A stretch of DNA of 31,808 nt, taken from the NCBI GenBank assembly GCA_032718475.1, contig JAUCBJ010001330.1, positions 1 through 31,808 of the forward strand. The letters are read 5' to 3'. The notes under the pieces were generated by a model, which saw only the letters and a program-made list of their open reading frames with translations, made no database searches and was not told where the DNA came from. Positions 27,864 through 31,808 of the stretch are shown here, one piece after another. Position numbers and translations under genes: made by a program. Position 1 is the first letter of the stretch. The number at the start of each line of letters is the position of its first letter. This DNA comes from Nemertoderma westbladi. Lineage: Eukaryota; Xenacoelomorpha; Nemertodermatida; Nemertodermatidae.

Positions 27864-29525
27864 CCCCTTCACCATTGTAGGTTTATCCATCTTCGTATCT
27901 GGTTGTTTATCTTCTATGGCCTCCATAAATTCTTTAGAGTTGGACTGGAATTTTGTGAGGTTGAATCCCGATCCTTTTAGGATGTCGCGAACTTCGCGCC
28001 CTATGTCGAGTATCTCTTCAACCGAGTTTCCAGATCCCATCCCATCGTCCATATAGAATCCGCGTCGAATCATGTCGATTGCCTTCTCACTGTATACCCC
28101 CTCTTTGCCCTCCGCCATGTCTCTTACAGCCGTAGTCGTAGTGAACGAGGACGACTTGGCCCCCATGTTCTGCACTATCATCTTGTACATCGGTATCTCC
28201 GACGGTTCTTTATTGCCGTTGTACCACAGGAAGCGCTGACTATCGCTGTCCTCCTCCATCACTCGCACCTGATTAAACATGCCTTCTATATCGCATGTGA
28301 AGGCGTGCTTTCCATTTCTAAATCTCAGCAGGACCTCTATCCCCGAGTTGTAGATATTGGGGCCTTCCAGCAAGTAGTCATTCAGGCTCTTGCCGTTAGT
28401 CGTGGCCGACACGTCGACCACCATCCTTAGTTTGCCCTTCTTATGGTCCAGAGCCACATGGAGTGGCAAATAGTAGGTCCTGCCTGTATTTGGTTCATCG
28501 ACCGGTAATTCCATGGCCCATCCTCTGTCCACGTACTTCTTAATCATCTTGTGGATGTATTCATCCTTTTTGGGGCTCCATTTAAGTGTTTGCTTCAATT
28601 TTCGAAGCCTCGTCAAGACCATTCTCTTATTGTCTGGCAGTGGCACCTTCGGTTGCTTCCATACCATCCCTATGGTATATCGCCCCCCTTCACATTTCAT
28701 TGAGTTCTTCACACTCTCTTGCGCCTGTTTATCCTCCACCGAGGTTCCGACGCCGGTCTCCTTCAACCCCTCGAAGTCCTGCCGCAGTAGCATCTTGAGT
28801 TGTTCCTCTGCTCCTTCGTCCTCCATTTCCCTCATTGTCCCTGCGAACATGTACCCTGAGGATTTGGACACGCTAAATGGGATTCTGGTCTTAATTGGGC
28901 CATTGAGCGTCCATCCGAACAGCGTGAGAATCGCCACCGGGTCTCGCTTCCTATCCTCGCCGAATACGGTCTGTAGTCTCTTGTGGGCTGTCGGACAATC
29001 CATCCCGACTATAAGAGATACTTTCGGGACGTCCAGTCCGGGTACGGAGAAATCGATGTCATCTAGGTACCAGTATTGTTTGACCTCGATCTTCGTGGGT
29101 CGCCTGGCGTTAATATTGATCGATTCTATTATCTGAATGGGTTCGATGGTAGCCCCATAATCGCACCCTGGTGTTATCGCTGCTATCTCGCAACGCCCCG
29201 TTCTCATTCTCATGACCTCGTCCTTACTGGAGATAGTGGTTACCGCCATCTTGCTTGGCCTCGTCCATAATCCTATCTTTTTGGCCACCCAACTTTCCGC
29301 TAGTGTGAACGCTGCTCCGCTATCGACCAGCATTAGCGTCGTAACTGATAGCTCATCCTCCCCTATTATTCTCACTGGCATCACTCCGAGTAGTACCGTT
29401 CCTCTCTTCTTTGCTGGGTGTATTGGGCTTGTATTTGTTTGTGTTGTTAGTTTGTCTCTGTCCCTGCCACAGTGTGGTTCTACTCCCAGCTCCTTGTGTA
29501 CTAGAAGTCCCCTGCATGGCCGCAT
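27861..29525 (-). CDS. pol: BEL protease and reverse transcriptase, uninterrupted
   Basis: The frame is 554 codons. The aspartic protease (DUF1758 type) lies at about residues 40-200, with active site LMLVDSGAAFTLAESWV and later VSLIVGMDCPTAH. RT starts at about residue 330: YYLPLHVALDHKKGKLRMVV, DVSATTNGKSLNDYLLEGPN, CDIEGMFNQVRVMEEDSDSQ (first Asp), YNGNKEPSEIPMYKM, and the YMDD box in GFYMDDGMGS. All three catalytic aspartates are present. The assigned start is arbitrary because the first residues (about 30) overlap the end of gag in another frame; expression in an intact element would be by frameshift or as one polyprotein. It ends at a TAG soon after the RT thumb. It is the best preserved part of the element. 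Confidence 0.93.
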   Translation of the reverse strand: MRPCRGLLVHKELGVEPHCGRDRDKLTTQTNTSPIHPAKKRGTVLLGVMPVRIIGEDELSVTTLMLVDSGAAFTLAESWVAKKIGLWTRPSKMAVTTISSKDEVMRMRTGRCEIAAITPGCDYGATIEPIQIIESININARRPTKIEVKQYWYLDDIDFSVPGLDVPKVSLIVGMDCPTAHKRLQTVFGEDRKRDPVAILTLFGWTLNGPIKTRIPFSVSKSSGYMFAGTMREMEDEGAEEQLKMLLRQDFEGLKETGVGTSVEDKQAQESVKNSMKCEGGRYTIGMVWKQPKVPLPDNKRMVLTRLRKLKQTLKWSPKKDEYIHKMIKKYVDRGWAMELPVDEPNTGRTYYLPLHVALDHKKGKLRMVVDVSATTNGKSLNDYLLEGPNIYNSGIEVLLRFRNGKHAFTCDIEGMFNQVRVMEEDSDSQRFLWYNGNKEPSEIPMYKMIVQNMGAKSSSFTTTTAVRDMAEGKEGVYSEKAIDMIRRGFYMDDGMGSGNSVEEILDIGREVRDILKGSGFNLTKFQSNSKEFMEAIEDKQPDTKMDKPTMVKG

Positions 29526-29933
29526 ACGGTAGCGACTGTCTCACCTTCAGAAGTGCATTCGCCGCATTATGTTCGGGCTTAGGCCTGTCGTATTCAGCTT
29601 TTGGCGCCTTCCCCAAACTGTCCTCACTGTAGACTGGATCTGTGATTAATTCCGCCTCGTAGTTAAGGAAGTTCGACATCTCCTCCAGCCCTGGCTCCGC
29701 ACCTTTCCTTTCTCGGGTGGAGAAAGCAATCTTTCTCCACTTGTTTCTCAGCCAGATCGGTAGTGCCTGCGCTATCGTGGTGATATTATTTGATGCATTG
29801 AGTTCATAAGGTGCATCTAGGGTCTTAAATACTATTAGTGCCTTTTCTACTTTGTTAGCGAAGGTTTTAATGCTAACAGGGTTGTCTGCGAGTCCGCCTG
29901 ATGTTATTCCCCTTAAGGTTTGTCAGATAATCT
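29353..29933 (-). pseudogene. gag: BEL gag C-terminal part
   Basis: Frame 29679-29353 contains LNYEAELITDPVYSEDSLGK and a Lys/Pro/Gln-rich tail. Upstream, up to 29933, shifted readings give LPIWLRNKWRKIAFSTRERK and the DUF1759 end. A stop separates it from 29934. A CCHC zinc knuckle was expected here, but only a Cys/His-poor basic tail and a short RPCRGLLVHKELGVEPHCGR segment in the pol frame are seen. The knuckle is therefore lost or split by a frameshift. Confidence 0.7.
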
Positions 29934-30341
29934 TCAGAGGATGACCGAATTCCCTGCCCAGGGTTTGCCATACAGTCGTGAATCCTCCTTCAATACCTGG
30001 TATTGTTTCACGATGTCGTATGGTGGCCCCCCTGTATAGACTTGTAGATATTTAAGGCACTCCGCCAGCATGAGGTTTTTTGTTAAGATTTCATTGCTGT
30101 ACATGCGCCAGATTTGCAGATATTCCTCCGGCTTACTACCATCGAACTTGAAGGGCTCCACTGGCGGCAGCTCGATCCTAGTTTTCAGCGCATCAATGAG
30201 TGTTGCCATTCCCATTGCTTGTACTTCCAGGGCGCTCAATGGTAGGGATACAGACTCCTTTGATGTTGGGTGCAGTTCACCTATCGGGCCCGTCGACTTT
30301 CCCTGGGTGGGATATATCATCGGGGGTAACAGTCCCCTCAA
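29934..30341 (-). pseudogene. gag: BEL gag DUF1759 region
   Basis: The reading includes ELPPVEPFKFDGSKPEEYLQ, then IWRMYSNEILTKNLMLAECL and KYLQVYTGGPPYDIV. This matches the DUF1759 pattern of BEL/Pao gag (LP.L..F.G....W, then K..YL...L.G.A). The upstream 30341 edge is a break: the preceding gag part lies in other frames, beyond the 17-base C run at 30441-30457. The frame ends at a stop beyond AGNSVIL. Confidence 0.8.
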
Positions 30342-30833
30342 TATCTCTGTGACGCACGATTTGTTTGGATCTGAGGGGGTTGGGGTTCTTGTTTTTGGTT
30401 GTGTATATTGCGGATACTGTAATAGGGTAATTTCACCCTGCCCCCCCCCCCCCCCCCACCGATGTTATGTTTGGTACTGGGGTTGATGTTATTATATTGG
30501 GACCCATACACCTATCTTATTGTATCCCTGCATGTTATAGTCATTCTGGTGTGCAGGTACCGGTATAGGCCTATCAGGTTCTTGCCTACTGACCAGTATG
30601 TATGCCGCGACCTCCGGGTCTAATCCTGTCATTCGCGCTACCCTATCGCCTACACGATCTCTCCCAGCATGGCCTATAGTATGTGCAGTAAGGCCTACAG
30701 TATGTCCTGCAGTCTGCCTGTGTCCTCTCGCCATTAATTGGTTGTGGTGGGGTGCCCATAGCCCCCCCACCCCCACCTGTCACCTCTTGCTTCGCCCCCA
30801 TGTTCCCTTCCAGTCGATGCGTTAGTTCTACCC
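30342..30833 (-). pseudogene. gag: BEL gag middle region, frameshifted
   Basis: Minus-strand readings carry RVELTHRLEGNMGAKQEVTG in one frame and MTGLDPEVAAYILVSRQEPD in another. The region ends in a Gly-coding C run (30441-30457 on the plus strand). Homopolymer length changes are the likely cause of the frame loss. The coding assignment rests on position between clear gag parts, as no named domain is visible. Confidence 0.5.
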
Positions 30834-30949
30834 TCACTCTAACCTCACTTTATTCACCCCTGCTCCTCCCTGTGCAACTGCGTGGCCTTGTAAGCTCTCA
30901 CTAGGCAAATTGCCTGTTTCCCCTACATTTATATTAATTGCACCGCTAA

Positions 30950-31240
30950 TGGTCTCGCCCTGTTGATTTGTTACGTTATTAATTATATTATTTTGATTAA
31001 TTCCGCCGGGGTTATTTATTATATTGTAGTCCGGATTATTATTTAAATTATTTTGATCAACAATATTTATATTATTTAAATTATTTTGTTCACTGTTATT
31101 TACATTATTACTTAAATTATTTTGTGCACCAACATTAGAATTATTACAGGCCAAAATATTATCTCCTGCAAGAAAAGTTTTGTTAGTATTAGGGTTATCT
31201 ATTACGGTACTATTAATATTAACTTCATTAAACGTATTGT
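30950..31240 (-). repeat. Asn-codon-rich AT tract in gag
   Basis: About 290 bp of AAT/AAC-rich minus-strand DNA (AATAATTTAAATAAT type) encodes the Asn-rich gag linker. Repeated AATTATTTTG / TTATTTAAATTATTTTG units on the plus strand show its tandem-repeat origin. Confidence 0.7.
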
Positions 31241-31245
31241 TATTA

Positions 31246-31274
31246 CCCCCCCCCCCCCCCCCCCCCCCCCCCCC
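31246..31274 (+). repeat. Poly(C) run, 29 C, inside gag
   Basis: It encodes about ten Gly in the minus-strand gag frame. Any indel not a multiple of three would break gag. A 17-base C run lies at 30441-30457. Confidence 0.9.
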
Positions 31275-31808
31275 GCCCGTCCGGTCACACCACCGGTCTT
31301 GGGTCTGTCGTCCGGTACCTGTAAGTGGGGTATTAACAAAGGTTTCCATCACCTCTGGTTCCTCATAAATACTACCCGAACCAGCCTCGCTCTCCGATAA
31401 ACCCATTTTTGCCAGTTCTAATCGGCGCTTCTGTTTCGCCTGGTATTGCATTAACACCCTCAACCGGGTATGCATATCATCCCGCAAACGTTTGCCCGCC
31501 CTCTCTCTTTCTCTATCCTCTATAATACTCTGGTTGGCTAATTCTGCCTCCCTCGCCTCCCACTCTCTACGCTCGTTCACCTCTCTCATCTCCTGCTCTC
31601 TGCGCTCGTTCACCTCTCTCGCCTCCCACTCTCTGCGCTCATTTGTTTCTCTCTCAATTATCTGCCCGTTCTACTAATTTTCCCGCGTTTGCTGGGATTC
31701 CTACTAACCGACGACACCGAATCTTCAGGGTTAACCTCGGATTCGCTGTTGTGTGGATCCGCCCATCCCACTATCTTAATCCCCCTCGCATCTACCAGAT
31801 AAGGCCCT

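Larger units (their letters stand above)
25385..31808 (-). mobile_element. BEL/Pao LTR retrotransposon, 5' end off window
   Basis: On the minus strand the order is gag (31808-29550; long N-terminal part, then DUF1759), DUF1758-type protease, RT, RNase H/A17 region, H2C2 zinc-binding segment, integrase core and DUF5641 C-terminal domain. It ends at a polypurine tract. This combination is specific to BEL/Pao. The copy has a 554-codon uninterrupted protease-RT frame with an intact YMDD box, so it is younger than the neighbouring Gypsy copy. About six stops or frameshifts elsewhere make it non-autonomous. At least one stop (TGA at 25961-25959) looks like a CpG-type transition of an Arg codon. Confidence 0.93.
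30834..31808 (-). pseudogene. gag: BEL gag N-terminal part, off window
   Basis: From the window edge a frame reads PYLVDARGIKIVGWADP and continues to about 31663, where it hits a stop. After a shift the frame 31613-30834 (259 codons) continues. It begins with an 11-residue tandem repeat, ERREWEAREVN-like (33-bp DNA period, about three copies, 31545-31645), likely a charged alpha-helix or coiled coil. A basic helix follows (RLRVLMQYQAKQKRRLELA), then an acidic linker. The 29-base C run at 31246-31274 encodes Gly. About 90 residues rich in Asn (NNLNNINIVDQNNLN type) come next. The low-complexity block is unusual for a gag and may have expanded recently. Confidence 0.7.

Noticed and set aside
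28513-29136. Plus-strand 207-codon ORF
   Set aside because: Antisense shadow of the intact BEL protease-RT frame.

Overview
This window is metazoan nuclear DNA from an intron-bearing, AT-rich, repeat-laden genome. The evidence is two phase-matched exons of a diacylglycerol kinase theta gene, plus Ty3/Gypsy and BEL/Pao retroelements, a LINE fragment, a tRNA-derived SINE and hAT and Harbinger-like MITEs. Short words such as TAGGCCTA and ACCGGTA recur throughout. Together these suggest a marine invertebrate, possibly a deuterostome such as an echinoderm; that placement is a guess. Nothing looks prokaryotic.

Region 1-10.4 kb is the 5' part of a minus-strand DGKQ-like gene. A first coding exon (10173-10362) and a second exon (5852-6040) join in phase across a 4.1-kb intron and complete a textbook C1 zinc-finger spacing. 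The second C1 domain starts in exon 2 and must continue in an exon that I could not find in 1-5850. Intron 1 carries a complete non-autonomous hAT element (7624-9554) with a perfect 8-bp target duplication. The hAT contains a Harbinger-like MITE (8543-8888) and a tRNA-derived SINE. The putative intron 2 and flank (1-5850) hold a dimeric tandem array, a direct duplication, an inverted-repeat element and dispersed repeats.

Region 10.4-18.4 kb is mainly repeats: three inverted-repeat structures, several tandem arrays including a 1.1-kb minisatellite (14998-16127), and a LINE reverse-transcriptase fragment. Two minus-strand ORFs (17046-17903 and 17961-18302) have protein-like composition but no assigned function.

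Region 18.5-23.0 kb is a degenerate Ty3/Gypsy element on the minus strand (gag, zinc knuckle, reverse transcriptase, RNase H, integrase). It has frameshifts, stops and apparent loss of catalytic aspartates. Region 24.4-31.8 kb is a younger but still damaged BEL/Pao element on the minus strand, running off the right edge. Its gag, protease, reverse transcriptase, RNase H, integrase and DUF5641 parts are all recognisable. A polypurine tract sits next to a TG, giving the 3' LTR edge at 25385. The proposed U3 holds about seven 80-bp repeats with E-box-like CACGTG cores ahead of a TATA-like box. Eight poly(G)/poly(C) runs of 12 to 36 bases are scattered over the window.
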